This document shows positions 46,417 to 57,500 of a stretch of DNA of 64,000 bases, in pieces. The notes below the pieces were generated by a model. That model ran no database searches. It was not told the origin of the DNA and saw nothing but the letters and a program-made list of their open reading frames with translations. A program made the position numbers and the translations under genes. Every line of letters begins with the position of its first letter. The stretch's first letter is position 1. Source of the stretch: Brachypodium distachyon (lineage: Eukaryota > Streptophyta > Magnoliopsida > Poales > Poaceae); contig NC_016133.3 of NCBI RefSeq assembly GCF_000005505.3, forward strand, positions 2,604,001 to 2,668,000, read 5' to 3'.

Positions 46417-47045
46417 TGTATTTGACTTTCACATGACTAATGTGTTTATGGGTTCATACAAATTGTGAACGCTCATGCGTATTGAACCTCTTGTTAATTA
46501 CTTGTATAAAAAAACAATCTGCAGGTACTTGGAGCGATATCACAGAATTTTTGTTTAGAACCTATTCTCCTGTACTACTTGAAACAACACTCGAAGCAAT
46601 AATATTTCAAGCAATCTAAAAGCATGCATGGTCTCACAAAAAAATTGAAGCACTCGCGTTTTTTCATAAATATGCATGAGACGAACTTCTAATATATGCT
46701 TGAGAAGAGAGATCAAGGGGAAAGACTAGCTAATCATGTGTACTTCACATGCACGTTGGCGGATTTTGAATCAGAGAGAATTAATAGGTGACAGAAGATT
46801 TTTTTTAATTAGATGTTAAAAACTCAAACATAGACATAATCATCGATATATGGAGAGGCGATAGAGACACATACAAACACTGTTGACAGTTACACGATAC
46901 TGCAGGCTATCCCTGCTCAACGAACGAACAAACAAACAAACAAGTGACAGCAAACAAACACAACTTAACACATACGTCGTCGTCGCCCTCGTTCTTCATT
47001 CAACTCCTCCTCTCCTTGCGCTCACAGCTAGCTAGCTAGCCACGG
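46417..47045. other. Spacer, 3' side of zinc-knuckle gene
   Basis: AT-rich, with an (acaa)n-like tract at about 46918-46945 and a ctagctagctagc run at about 47028-47040 just past the zinc-knuckle stop codon. No gene seen. Confidence 0.4.
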
Positions 47046-47333
47046 TCACTTCCATTGGGTGCAATTCCGGTGGTGATGATTACCGTAGCATAAGCTGCAG
47101 GTAAGCTTGGGGTCCTCTTTCTTCTCACACATACAATAATCCTTGCTACCGCACTCGCTGCAATAGTAAGGGCATTTTTTTTGGCCGTGTCCTTGACCTC
47201 CACACCGATGGCAATGCCGGGTGCAGTCGTGGTAGTCATGGTTGCCCTTACAGTACCTGCACTCATCTTCGTATTTCTTGATAATTTGTCCAGTCGACGT
47301 CCGCCGCCCACTTCCATCTCTACTTGACGACAT
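47046..47333 (-). CDS. Small protein with three CCHC zinc knuckles
   Basis: An ATG-led frame of 95 codons. It starts MSSSRDGSGRRTSTG and holds three cysteine-histidine clusters: CRYCKGNHDYHDC (CX2CX3HX4C), CHRCGGQGHGQKKC (the classical CX2CX4HX4C) and CSLCYGNHHHRNC (CX2CX3HX4C). A fourth Cys group, YYCSECGSKDYCMC, lies between the second and third. It ends QWK. CCHC knuckles bind zinc and usually single-stranded RNA or DNA. There is no gag, protease or reverse transcriptase around it, and a TATA-like site lies about 65 bases upstream, so it reads as a free-standing gene and not a retroelement piece. The family is not recognised beyond the knuckles. Confidence 0.65.
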   Translation of the reverse strand: MSSSRDGSGRRTSTGQIIKKYEDECRYCKGNHDYHDCTRHCHRCGGQGHGQKKCPYYCSECGSKDYCMCEKKEDPKLTCSLCYGNHHHRNCTQWK

Positions 47334-47396
47334 TGTTTCAGAGTTTCTAGCCTTGTAGCTTGTCTTGTGCGGTACTCACTGCGGTCAAGTTAGGAT

Positions 47397-47406
47397 GTAT
47401 ATATAC
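47397..47406 (-). promoter_or_regulatory. TATA-like site of the zinc-knuckle gene
   Basis: GTATATATAC (the same on both strands) lies about 65 bases upstream of the ATG at 47333. This is a fitting distance for a short leader. Sequence evidence only. Confidence 0.4.
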
Positions 47407-47960
47407 TGCAGGATCGAGCCAGTATATCATGCATATATGGATGAAGCATTTGCATTTGGGCCACAGCAGATGCATGATCCATGCATGCATCCAACAGCGT
47501 CCCTCCTTAGTGGCAGTTATAACACGACGACTATAGCTAGTAGTTGTTGCAATTAATATGCATGCAGGTCACGCTATTCCACTGCCCGGTGGACTGCATG
47601 CTTAATTAGAAGCAGTTTTATTATGAGTTTTACTGCAGATGCGGCTCAATCCGAGTTGTACCTAGGGGCCTGGGGGTTCCGGCTCCGGCTCATAGCTTAT
47701 TTCTACAAATGTGATCCTTCTTCATTGTCTTTGATATATGATGAATTAATACAAGTAGGTCTTAAGCAATCAAACAGACCCTTAAGGCCAGGCAGAATAC
47801 ATAGTCACGGTGGATCTTGACAACATTGGAGTGGCACGCGCCCGCGCCAACTTTGTCTTGACAACCAGGCATGCAGGAGCCCACTGGATAGGCTCATCTT
47901 CCCTCTTGTTGGACGAAGATGGACGGCTTCAGGACATGGGGTATTAGGTGGCATATTGGA
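47407..47960. other. Spacer, no gene
   Basis: Mixed composition with many gcatgcatg-like phrases (about 47430-47600). No motif-bearing frame seen. Confidence 0.4.
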
Positions 47961-48952
47961 CGTAATTTCGGTGACGTGACGTACCGCGACGCCCGTGCCA
48001 TCACCACCAACTCTAATTTAATATATTGGTATAGATTTGAACTTTTCAATTGGTTCAGTTCAACACACCGTTCTCCCTCCCGTATTCTCCCTGTTACCCA
48101 ATTTTCCCATACCCGTGGCTTACCTGAAACTCCATGGCTCCCGCTGGCCGTTGGTTCCTCCTCAAGTGGCCGCCTCCTCCTCCTCCAGCGGACTCCGCCA
48201 CTGCCACCTCCTTTCCTGCAGACCCGCCGCCGCCTCTTGCTGTGGTCCACGGCGCCGCCGCCTTCTGCAGTGGTTGCTGCCGCAGACTGCTGCTCTTCCC
48301 ATGGACGCCGTCGCCACCGCTGACTCCTCTATTAGTAACGTTTGGTTTTGAGACGCATTGGTATTTTTTGGCAGGCTAGCTAGCAATGGCCTGCTCGTCG
48401 TGCTCGGGACGCGAGACGGGAGGAGGCGGACTGGCGCGTAACGGGAGGGGCACCAGAAGGAGGGCCGCAGGAGGGAGCGCCGCCGCAGTGGGAAGGGGTG
48501 GGATGGGGATGTCGCGATGTAGAGAAGTCGCCGGCGCTGTGCCACGGGGACCGGGAAGCTCGTCCGCGCCGCCGCGTGGGGAGGGATCGATAGGCATGTC
48601 GCATTGCAGGAAACTGAGGAAAGTCGCCGACGTTGTGCCACGGGGAGCTCGTCCGCACTGCCGCATGGGGAGGGATGGGCATGTTGTGTTGCAGGGAGCC
48701 AGGGACGTCGCCGGCGCTGTGCCACGGGGAGCTCGTCAGTGCGACTGGGAGAGACGCTGCCGCGGGGGTGTCGCGAACGGCTCGGATGCGGGAGGCCTTC
48801 TTTTTGCAGGGATTGACAACAACTAAGCGAAACGTTTTTTTTTCTCATGCGGGAGTGGCATATCCCTCGTAATTTTGATGAAAAGACTAACCGCGACGTC
48901 CGTACCATCACCATCAACTCCAATTTAATATATTGGTATAAATTTTGGATTT
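47961..48952. repeat. Segment bounded by 85-bp direct repeats
   Basis: Bases 47961-48045 and 48868-48952 are diverged direct repeats (cgtaattt, accgcgacg, ccatcacca, caact, aatttaatatattggtata). Between them is about 820 bp of GC-rich sequence, with an ATG-led Pro/Ser-rich frame at 48134-48379 (+) and a long overlapping frame on the other strand. These frames are low-complexity and lack known motifs. It could be a small non-autonomous element or a local duplication. I assign no protein function. Confidence 0.5.
48500..48745 (+). repeat. Degenerate tandem repeat, period about 95-105 bp
   Basis: Units share gtgccacggggagctcgtc, gtggggagggat and a gcaggga/aagtcgccg(a/g)cg part. Units recur near 48540, 48635 and 48720. 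They lie within the segment bounded by direct repeats. Confidence 0.6.
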
Positions 48953-48980
48953 TGACGTTTGAAATTTCACCCAAATGTTT

Positions 48981-49097
48981 TACTCCCTCCGTCCCATATT
49001 AAGTGACTTTCTATTACATGTATGTAGAAACTTTTTAAACATAGATACATCCATATTTGGACAAATTTAAGTCACTTAATATGAGAGTGAGGGAGTA
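48981..49097. repeat. Stowaway-type MITE
   Basis: TA-flanked, ends CTCCCTCCGTCCCATATTAA and TTAATATGAGAGTGAGGGAG, core atccatatttggacaaattt. Confidence 0.85.
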
Positions 49098-49183
49098 GAA
49101 CCGTAGCAGAACACAAATTTGTCCACCACAAGCTACACGAGATTACTAATTATTCTCATTCAAAAAAAGAAAAGGTGACACAC

Positions 49184-49886
49184 CGAAAAAGCCCGGTTGC
49201 ACAATGGAGCCATGGCTCCAGGGGTTGGATGCCGTCCGTTATTCACCTAGGGATTGGTGCTAATCCACTCAATGCAATTACTGGCTCCATTAGTGCTAAT
49301 ATAGGTACAGGAACCCACGTTGTCTTTATGGACTGCAGGTGGGTAGGTTGCAGGTAGCACCTTATTTTATTACTTTTCTACGCTGCAGTGGCACCCATCC
49401 CTGGCAGGCTCCATTGTTGTAGCTTCCGTCGGAAGCAGAACTCCACCCACCCCGCGCCGGAACCAAATCGGCCGCTGCGCCGACGTGATGTGAGTTTTTG
49501 GTCCGGAGTTTCTTTTCCTGGCGGGCCTTCATTCTGGTTCCGGCCGTAGCTACCCACCGTGGCAGCCCAAGATTTCCCGCGTGGTGCCGTTCGCCGAGCG
49601 GAGGACCAGGTTGCCGCTGTTCAAAAGCACCGCCGTCGCCGCCGGAGCAGCGGCGGTCACAGGCTCGTCATTCAAAGGACACGTCTATCTAGTTGGTTGA
49701 TTCCGGCCCAGAAAATTCAAAAAAGATTCTGTACCGCACACCCAGCAGCGATTATCAACGTCTAATTAACATTGGATCAGCCCTTGGCCACGCATTGAAT
49801 TCCTTGTCAGGTGTCTTACTGTGATTTGCATCCAACGGTAGCTGACCCCTGGAGCCATGGCTCCGCTGAGCCAAAAATCCACACTC
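49184..49886. mobile_element. Mutator-like non-autonomous element, 703 bp, 9-bp target duplication
   Basis: GTGACACAC occurs directly on both sides (49175-49183 and 49887-49895). Sequence outside is continuous with the 3' flank of the DUF295 pseudogene, which lacks the insert. Each end has 22 diverged bases followed by the same 20-mer GGAGCCATGGCTCCAGGGGT in inverted orientation. The inside is partly GC-rich (about 49560-49680) with short open frames and no transposase. A 9-bp duplication with long inverted ends is the signature of MULEs; the GC-rich core might be captured host sequence. Confidence 0.75.
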
Positions 49887-49956
49887 GTGACACACTAGAC
49901 TCGGTAGGATAGAGCAAGTTTGCATGATCTATTTTTTTGCAGATCTCAGACTATAC

Positions 49957-51237
49957 TTAAACTCTTGGAGGGACGAGCCACATGGCTGGCCGAACGCGAC
50001 GCTGCCCAAAGAACCCTCGGGAGATGATCACCTTCCCGCCACGACAGACAATTTCGTCTTCGTCGTAATACACATCTCGCCCATCGGCCATCTTGGTCAG
50101 GTGACGACTATGGAAAGGAAGATGGCCGAACTTATGGTTGGCGTAATAGATGCGGTTCCTCCGCACGCCGCCACGGCCACTACCACCGGCCGGCGACACC
50201 TCCACCGCCCTGGAGCACCTTGGGCTCAAGAACAGCGCGTAGTCACCCAAGCTCGTCATCTCGGCCCACCTATAACCGTAATCGTAAGCAGCAGCCGCTG
50301 GCATTGTCGCCGGGGACTCGTTTCTGACGAGCTCGAATACCCTGAAGACAAATCCCCCCGTGTCCACCGCCATCGCCGGCTTCTCGCCGCGCATCGGGAA
50401 GATGTAGGCGGCTTCCACGAACACGTTGTCTTCGTGCTCCTCCAACAAGAGGTGCAGGCTTTGGATGGCCACGGCGTCGATGCTTGTGATGATTACGCCG
50501 CCGTCTTCTACACCGGCGATGCCAAACTTGAGCAGTCTCACGACCCCATCAAAGCGATCTAGGTCGAGTCCGTAGAGCTCCCCGTTGCAGAAGGCTATGT
50601 CGTCGAGCTCCGGCAAGCCACGCCCTTCCATGGTCCAACCGGCTCCTACTACTTTGTCGTCACCATGGGCACAACCATTGGAAATTCTGCAGAGAGCGAC
50701 TGTACAGCCGTGGGTGATGGCTGCGAGGATGCAGCCGGGGGAGGTTGGTTCCTCGGAGAAGATGATTTTGGAGATCCTGGACGGGTCGGTGGAGTAATCC
50801 CTAGTGTCGATCCTCCTCTGCTCTGCGGGGAGCACGACCTCGCCGCCGGAGAAGAGGTTCAGGATCTGCAGGACGGGGCCGGCGGAGGCGGCGGCCACCC
50901 ATCCGCCGTCGTGAGATCCGACGATCCACCTGCGGCGGGCCCGCGGCTGCACGGGGTGCCGAGCCGTGGTGGTGGGTTGGAGCCGGAGCCGGAGACGAAG
51001 GCCGGATCCGTCCTCCGGGGCGTAGAGATCCTTGGTCGTGGCGCGGTCGCAGGTCGAGAGGAGGAGCAGCGGGAGAGGCGGCGGCGGCGGGGTCCAGGAC
51101 GCGACGGCGCGCCACGGCCTGCAGACGGCCGCGAAGCGCACGCGGCACAGCGGGGAGGTGATCGCGCCGTAGATCTGGGACAGGAGATCGTCCGGGAGCC
51201 GTTGGATGCTGCTGCTGCCGTCGCCGGTGGTCGCCAT
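49957..51237 (-). CDS. F-box protein with DUF295 (KIB-type) C-terminal domain
   Basis: Single-exon gene of 426 residues starting at the ATG at 51237 (MATTGDGSSSIQRLPDD). The F-box spans about residues 9-50 (IQRLPDDLLSQIYGAITSPL, then CRVRFAAVCRPWRAVASW). The C-terminal DUF295 domain is recognised by VFRVFELV, YDYGYRWAEMTSLGDYALFL and, near the end, KMADGRDVYYDEDEIVCRGG with a closing RPAMWLVPP. Such proteins are putative SCF substrate adaptors; grasses carry many of them and few are characterised. A Pro/Leu-rich stretch (PPPPPLPLLLLS) follows the F-box. It has a disabled twin at 44172-45380. The 3' flank is interrupted by the Mutator-like insert, and the upstream flank holds a fragment of the other F-box family. 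Confidence 0.85.
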   Translation of the reverse strand: MATTGDGSSSIQRLPDDLLSQIYGAITSPLCRVRFAAVCRPWRAVASWTPPPPPLPLLLLSTCDRATTKDLYAPEDGSGLRLRLRLQPTTTARHPVQPRARRRWIVGSHDGGWVAAASAGPVLQILNLFSGGEVVLPAEQRRIDTRDYSTDPSRISKIIFSEEPTSPGCILAAITHGCTVALCRISNGCAHGDDKVVGAGWTMEGRGLPELDDIAFCNGELYGLDLDRFDGVVRLLKFGIAGVEDGGVIITSIDAVAIQSLHLLLEEHEDNVFVEAAYIFPMRGEKPAMAVDTGGFVFRVFELVRNESPATMPAAAAYDYGYRWAEMTSLGDYALFLSPRCSRAVEVSPAGGSGRGGVRRNRIYYANHKFGHLPFHSRHLTKMADGRDVYYDEDEIVCRGGKVIISRGFFGQRRVRPAMWLVPPRV

Positions 51238-51309
51238 AGTGTAGACTTCGTGTCTTCGCCGGAAAGACGCTCGCGCTGAAACAAGAAAGAAATCCCAAAC
51301 TATATCGAA

Positions 51310-52330
51310 AAATATACGAGTCAGAGTCCAGGTACAAATCCGGTGATTATTATGACGCTATTTGTATGACTCTTTTTGCTTCGAGCTGCCGCATAGTTCG
51401 GCTGGATTGCAAAATCGTCCGGTACTTGAAGGAACGGAGGCTACGGTGGCGGCCTTGGATGGGGGGGTTGGCGGCGGCGCCATTGGGGTGGCCTCGTCGG
51501 GCAACTGTTGGGAATTCAGCGGATCGGGTGATTTTTCTTTGGAATTTTGTTCTTTCCATTTGGAGGGATGTGTGCGGTCCTGTCTGGGATGCTTCGACGG
51601 CGAGATTCGTGTGGCCGGAGAACTTGGCGCCGGTTACAGTAGGCGGCGGCAACCGCGGGCGTGGAACAAGGCTGGCGAGCGAGCAGTCGAGGCAGGCCTG
51701 GCTGGTCAGAAGATGGGTCAGGGAGAGGGTGGCCCAAGTAAAAAAAATAAAAGAGAGGGAGAGGAAGAAAAGGAGAGCAGGCCGGAGTTGGGCTGGTTTG
51801 GTGTTGGGGCTACATGGGCCGGAGCAGGCCCTGTAGGAAGGGAGTAGAGAGGGGGAAAAGTTGGGCTAGATAGATTTCGGCCGAATAAGTTAAAGTTAGA
51901 AAACCAAATAAATTATAGACCAAACAAAAGAGCAAGTTCAAATTAAAAATTTAATTCCACCAAAAGTTTCTGTACTTAATTTTATTACTGTAGAAAACTT
52001 TTGAAAACTCAACGGTCAACAAATCAGTCTTTTACTCCATGTTTTGTTCTCTACTATCCGCTCCCCTTCTTCGTGCTTTAACCTTTTCTCCCGGGTCGGT
52101 CCAGATTTTGAACAAGTTACAGAAAATATGTTTATATGTTCCCCGTTGGTACATAGCAATTTCCTCCAGTAACCCCGGCCGGTGGGAGGTTTCAATGTTG
52201 CATAATCATTCCGCATAACCTCTTCGCTCTCGTACATGCACATTTTTAGTTCTCAAAAGTAAAATTCAGTGCTCTTGTTTTTTTTGACCAAAAATTTAGT
52301 GCTCTTGTTTGTGCAGCACGGAGTACAGCA
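51310..52330. repeat. Duplicated upstream flank of the DUF295 gene
   Basis: Homologous to 45381-46080 but with about 300 extra bases (51360-51690) that include an F-box fragment. The extra part, from tcgggcaactgttgg onward, is also present at about 58268-58510. Confidence 0.7.
51418..51492 (-). pseudogene. 5' scrap of the copy A/B/C F-box family
   Basis: On the minus strand this reads ATGGCGCCGCCGCCAACC and continues to a GTTCCTTCAAGTACCGGACG segment. It matches the first 25 or so codons of F-box C (41341 downward) with in-frame losses. This is a fourth trace of that family, stranded in the promoter region of the DUF295 gene. Confidence 0.6.
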
Positions 52331-54535
52331 CAGGTTACGAGCCGGTGGGGGCATCAGCCACCACTAGATTTTTCCGGCCCAGTAGTATGTGGCCCAAGGT
52401 ATAAAGAGAGTGCCAGTCCGTGCGTTTGCCCCCACTCAGCCCATGAGACGGCCGAGACGCACGGCCCTGAAGCCCATAGTCACGCGAAGCTAGGGCGATC
52501 CGGGTGGCCTAAAGCGCCCTCGCCGCTACCGCCTTGCCCTCCACGGCTGGCTCGCCGCACAGCCGTAGCGGCTGTCCCCAAATCCCCAATCCTGCACTAC
52601 GTCGCGCGGCCGTTGCGGCCTGCAGGCGCTTGCGTCTTGCAACCAGCAACCCAATACAGGGCGACAGGGCCCTGAACCCCAAATCTGAAGTGCAATCTCC
52701 CTTCATGAGGTGCCAGCCAACGTAAGCTATAAGCGGTGTAGAACTATAGCTATAAGCTAGTCTCAATGCAGGCGCTGTCTCAATGTCTCATGAATTGACG
52801 TGTATGCCTGTATGATTTATCAAATTGGATTTGTGTAAGGATAGGATTTGTGTAAAGATATAAATTTTGGACTGGCATAGTTGATAGGAGTTGACACTAA
52901 AATATTACCAGAGTGTTGCTCTTGAGAGTAAAATTTTAGTACAGTATATAAACTGAAGACTGATATACACATACTGTGCAATCTCGGATCACCAATTAGT
53001 ACTTCATAGCAGGTTCCTTGCATACTTCATGTAAGCTAGTATAGCAATTTATTTTATGTTTCGATTTTTCACACTTGCAGGCAGGGGAAGTTAATGGAGA
53101 TAGTTTTTGAAAAATCTATACTTCTAATATGCCTGAAAGGAAGGTAATGTGCTAAAGCTCTTATCCTCATTTATACTGACGTGTATTTGAAAATTGAACA
53201 TCGTTTTTTCCTTGCAGGTTGTAGGCTAGATCGTTAGAAAGAAAGATGTGTCGATGTTATCTTTTGCAACTTTGGAACAAGGTACTTTTTTTTCTATTGA
53301 TATTAACCTTTGTTGACTTGTCTTGTTGGCTTATGCGCTTATGGCTATATAAGCAATACAATTTTGCCTCCTCTCAAGATTTTTTCCTGGGAAAGACCCT
53401 GATGCTAGGTAGGCGCATCAATCAGAATCTCATCTTCAAGATGCTTCTTACACAAAACGACATTGCCACTTGTTTCGCAAGCTTTAGTTAAGGGAGACCT
53501 GACCTAACTTATATTGGAATAACATCTGGTATATATATTGACTGACCTATCCATGGCTAAAGATAAAGTTTGGGACGTACCGCGAACGTACGTAGGTGTT
53601 GACGAAGATGGACGACCACCCCGGTTTGTTTGTGTGTATAATCTGTCCTATGACCTCAGCGGCAACTTGCACTTCTTTGAATATTGGCATACACTCTATC
53701 TGAATAAAGAACCCGGTGTGTTCTTTGCGCCATCTTTAATTAAAACAGAGTAGGACAGAAATGATAATTTCAACTATGGTGCAGGTCCAGTCTCCACCGT
53801 TTCTGCACGCCAAGCTAGCAGAGTAAAAGTGTCTGTGCAGCATACACATTGTAAAGTTAATCGGGTCGGACGGAGTTAAACGGGTCAGGTAAAGCTCGGT
53901 GAGACAACGCATAGCAAAAATATGTTTCCAAGCATCCATTCACTTGTCGGATCCATCATGTCACAAACCACACAATTAGTTAATTGGGTAAAACTATCAC
54001 ACGTTTACAAACAGTGGGTAAAACATGATACAAACATTAAAATGGGGCTAAACACCGTCATAAATTTATAAACATGGGGTAAAACGTGGAATTCGCTCGT
54101 TACTTTACCAACTTTCTAAACCATCTAGATTATGACACTATTTTTGTTGTTGAAAAATAGAACTTCAACGTGTTTCTTGTAACATGATAGTTTTATCAAA
54201 ACAGACTCGTACAAAATTATATGAAGTAACGCCAAATCAGGCAGTCGGCACCATTGTAATAAAACACCACCATGCCAAACAACACTAATATGGATAAGTA
54301 GTGCTGCTTCAAACAGACAAATAGAGCAAAACGGCTTGAACAAAACAACTTAGAATCATTTGGCAGCACAGATAAGATGATGTTCATGAGAGCTGGTACA
54401 AACTTCAACAGGGGACACACCCACACACAACGAACGACGGTAAGCAGTAGAAGCAAAGTAGCAAAAGAAGAGCTCCGAGTCTGTTAACCGAAAGTTGAAG
54501 CGGACATCGACACAACGAAACAAACAATACTGCCA
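52331..54535. other. Spacer with one unrecognised short frame
   Basis: 52430-52720 is GC-rich with frames on both strands and no motif. 53553-53753 (+) is an ATG-led frame of 66 codons (MAKDKVWDVPRTYVGVDEDG at its start, FFEYWHTLY in the middle) with protein-like composition, perhaps an exon of a lost gene. I do not recognise it. The rest is AT-rich and shows no gene. Confidence 0.35.
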
Positions 54536-57500
54536 TCATGGTCCTGCGGCAGCGGCAGGCACATTGATCCCCAATGCAGTCTCTTTCTGCCTCAAAAGCT
54601 CTTCCGCCTGTTTCACAAGAGCAGAGTAGAGAGGCTTCACAGCAATGCCGTGGCAGTCATGGTCGGCGCGGGCGAAAAGCAAGCAGCTCTCAACCCCAGC
54701 CATGGTTCCCGAAGCCTGCGACAGAGCCTCGACGATCTCCCTCTTCTTCCTCACCTCTTCGACGTCACCATCATGCGGGATCAACGCCATGACCATCTCG
54801 CAGGTAAGCTTCAGGATCGCCATGGAGGCAGGCGTGGCGTGGCTGTTCTCTTCCACGACTTTCTTGAGCTTCCCGGCAAGATCATCCGGGGAAACCAGCC
54901 TCACCGCTAGGTTTGCGAAATCACCGGCGTTGTTGATCAGCCTCGAGCGAATCTTCGCGCAGAGCGATAGCAGTGCTGCTCGCAGCCTCCTCTCCTCGGA
55001 CTGTTGGTTGATGTGGGTATGTGGAGAGGAAGGTTCATGCTTGCTGCTGCCACCTCCGCAACATATTGGGTTCTCTATGTCCCCATTTCTTCTTACTGGA
55101 GTAAAAGGCCAGCAGCATTTGCAGCAGCAGAGCGTGTTTGGTGCTTCTGGTTCTGGCTTTATATGTAGCAACTCTGCAAGTACCTGCAGTGACACGAGAA
55201 CGGAACCAGCATGAACAGAGTTCAGAGAAAAAGAAGAAGAACTAATATACATGGCTAACCTTCTTTAACGTTGTTTCCTTTAAATAGACAACATCCAGTG
55301 GTGCTGGCACAGCCACAACCACTGCTGGCAATGCACAATGAGTGCATAGGTGCTTCAGAATGGCTGCAGCGCTGGTCCTACATTTGGTGGTCATCATAAT
55401 CTGGGAGTTGGAATCCAGCATTTCAGTAAGAAGATGTAAGACGTCTCTGCCGCATTCTGTGAAGTTTTTTATATCATTTGAATTGCTCTGACTTTTCATG
55501 GACAGAATGACCAGGGCTTCTCCAGCCTTTTCTTTAAGCCGCCTTGCAGTTTCGGCAGCTGCTTTCTTCTCTTGCGCCAAGAACTCCCCGAGAGCCGAAT
55601 ATTCTCGTGCACTTTCTTCGTCTATCGTTTTTCTTCTCTCTGCCAGATAATCTTCCATCCATTTGCTGACAAGAAAAAAATTTAGCGCAGCCTTGTTAAG
55701 TGCTTCCTTGGCTTTCTTCAAAACAAGATTTTCACTTCCATTGGTATGCAAACTTGTAGACTCATCGAAAATCAGTTGTGCAAGAACGTCTATTGCTCGG
55801 GTCTTCAGCTGTAGAGACTCGCTGTTGATTTCCAGGCTCAGAACTGCCTCCAAGTTTGCAACTGCCGAGGTGTCATCTGCAATTTGCCGGCGCATGTTCT
55901 TGCCGGTGTCTCCTGGAGCTCCCATGAGCTGACTGATCATTCTCAATGATCCATCTACCACCTTTTTCCAAGCAACATTGATCTCGATATCTTCCATTAA
56001 ACTGCTGGAGCTCACAGGGGCAACTATCTTTGAGAGCAGATCGTTGTACCCGTAAATCTCTGCACAGTTGTCCTGGTCGTGAGCCAGGTTCTCAAGGATT
56101 CTCAGACCTTGCAAAACCAGATCTCCGTTACTTCCTTCAGCTGCTTCACTACTTTCTTGTTTCTCTTGCTTCTTCTTCCGGAACAAGCCTAGAAGCTTGC
56201 CGGTGATGAATTGCACACCTGCCGTAATGAGAGCAAGTATGGTGGTGGTGTTGGTAATGAACATTGGTGGGTTACTGCCAGTTAGAGAATAATACACGGC
56301 TTCTTGATCGCCGTTGTTATGACCAGAGGCATCGAGGAGGGAGGATACGCATCCTAATGCTCTTGGCAACTCTGCAAGTTTGAGGTCAGTAGAGAGATGG
56401 GCTACAATCCTCGCTGAAAGTCCTCTCGTCTCCCTCTCCAGTGGGCTTGCCGAACGGAGAGTTCGGATCAGCTTCTCAATTGTCTGTCTCGGAGATAGAA
56501 TCAACAGTCTTCTTATTGATAACCCTTGGTTGATCAACATGTTTAGCACCCTTGCTCCACAGAGATAGTCATCCGGCGATGCCGAGTCTAGCAAGCCTGC
56601 ACCATAAGTAACGAAAGTCCAGCTCTTGATGCAAGCCGGATCATTCTCATATCTGCGTTCGGTTTCAGAAAAGTATGCCGCAACTAGTTGGTTATTTAGC
56701 CCATACTTAAGGCAGACCAAGTTCACCATTTGGCCCCAAAGTATTTCATACTCTACCGAACCTATTTGCATCAAAGATTGAGCTTGAGTCAAGCGGTAGA
56801 ATAAGACCAATGCCGGCTTCAGGTTTGCTTTACTGTCATATCCCTCGTCGATGCCATGCTCCAGTGCCGTTAATCCTACGCGTGCCATACCGTAGCAAAT
56901 CGCTGGCCCAACATAAATAACAGATTCTGCCAACGCCATGAGGACAAGCAGTATTGCAGTACTACATGTTTTATGAATTTCTTTCTTCAACCAAAGTAGA
57001 ATGCAGGCTCCACAAGATGGTGGATGCATTACTATTGGAGGAAGCGCCCGCTTCATAAAAGAAGCAAACGTATGATCTCCGATCAGGTTGAACAGCCTGT
57101 TGGAAGTTCAAATTATATTAGAACAAAAAAAATGATTATGTTTTTTTATCACATGGTAAGATTAAACAATTTTTTCATAGTACCGGTACATACTTTTTGT
57201 TGGGCTACAGGGCTACATACTCTATAATTTTTGTGTGAAAAGCACGTGGGAGTAACTGCGCCCAATGGCACGAAAAAAATCGTCCTATATATCTTTATGT
57301 GTTCGCTAACAAGAAATCTTGCTCTCTCATTTTAATTTATTTACTATAAATATGTAAGCACGGTGTCCTAGACTCCTAGTGTGATCATATTCATTTGTTG
57401 GAATCTTTTGAGTTTTGAGATCCGTCGAACCATATGATCACACTAGATTCATGTATAAATCACTTCTATAATATGTTTTTTCTACTGCAATTTATGTACG

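Noticed and set aside
48162..48974. 270-codon minus-strand frame
   Set aside because: It spans a tandem repeat, overlaps long frames on the other strand and is Ser/Arg/Pro low-complexity; GC-rich DNA gives such frames by chance.
53246..53753. Two adjacent short frames as a gene
   Set aside because: No splice-compatible join or known motif could be shown; only noted as an unrecognised frame.
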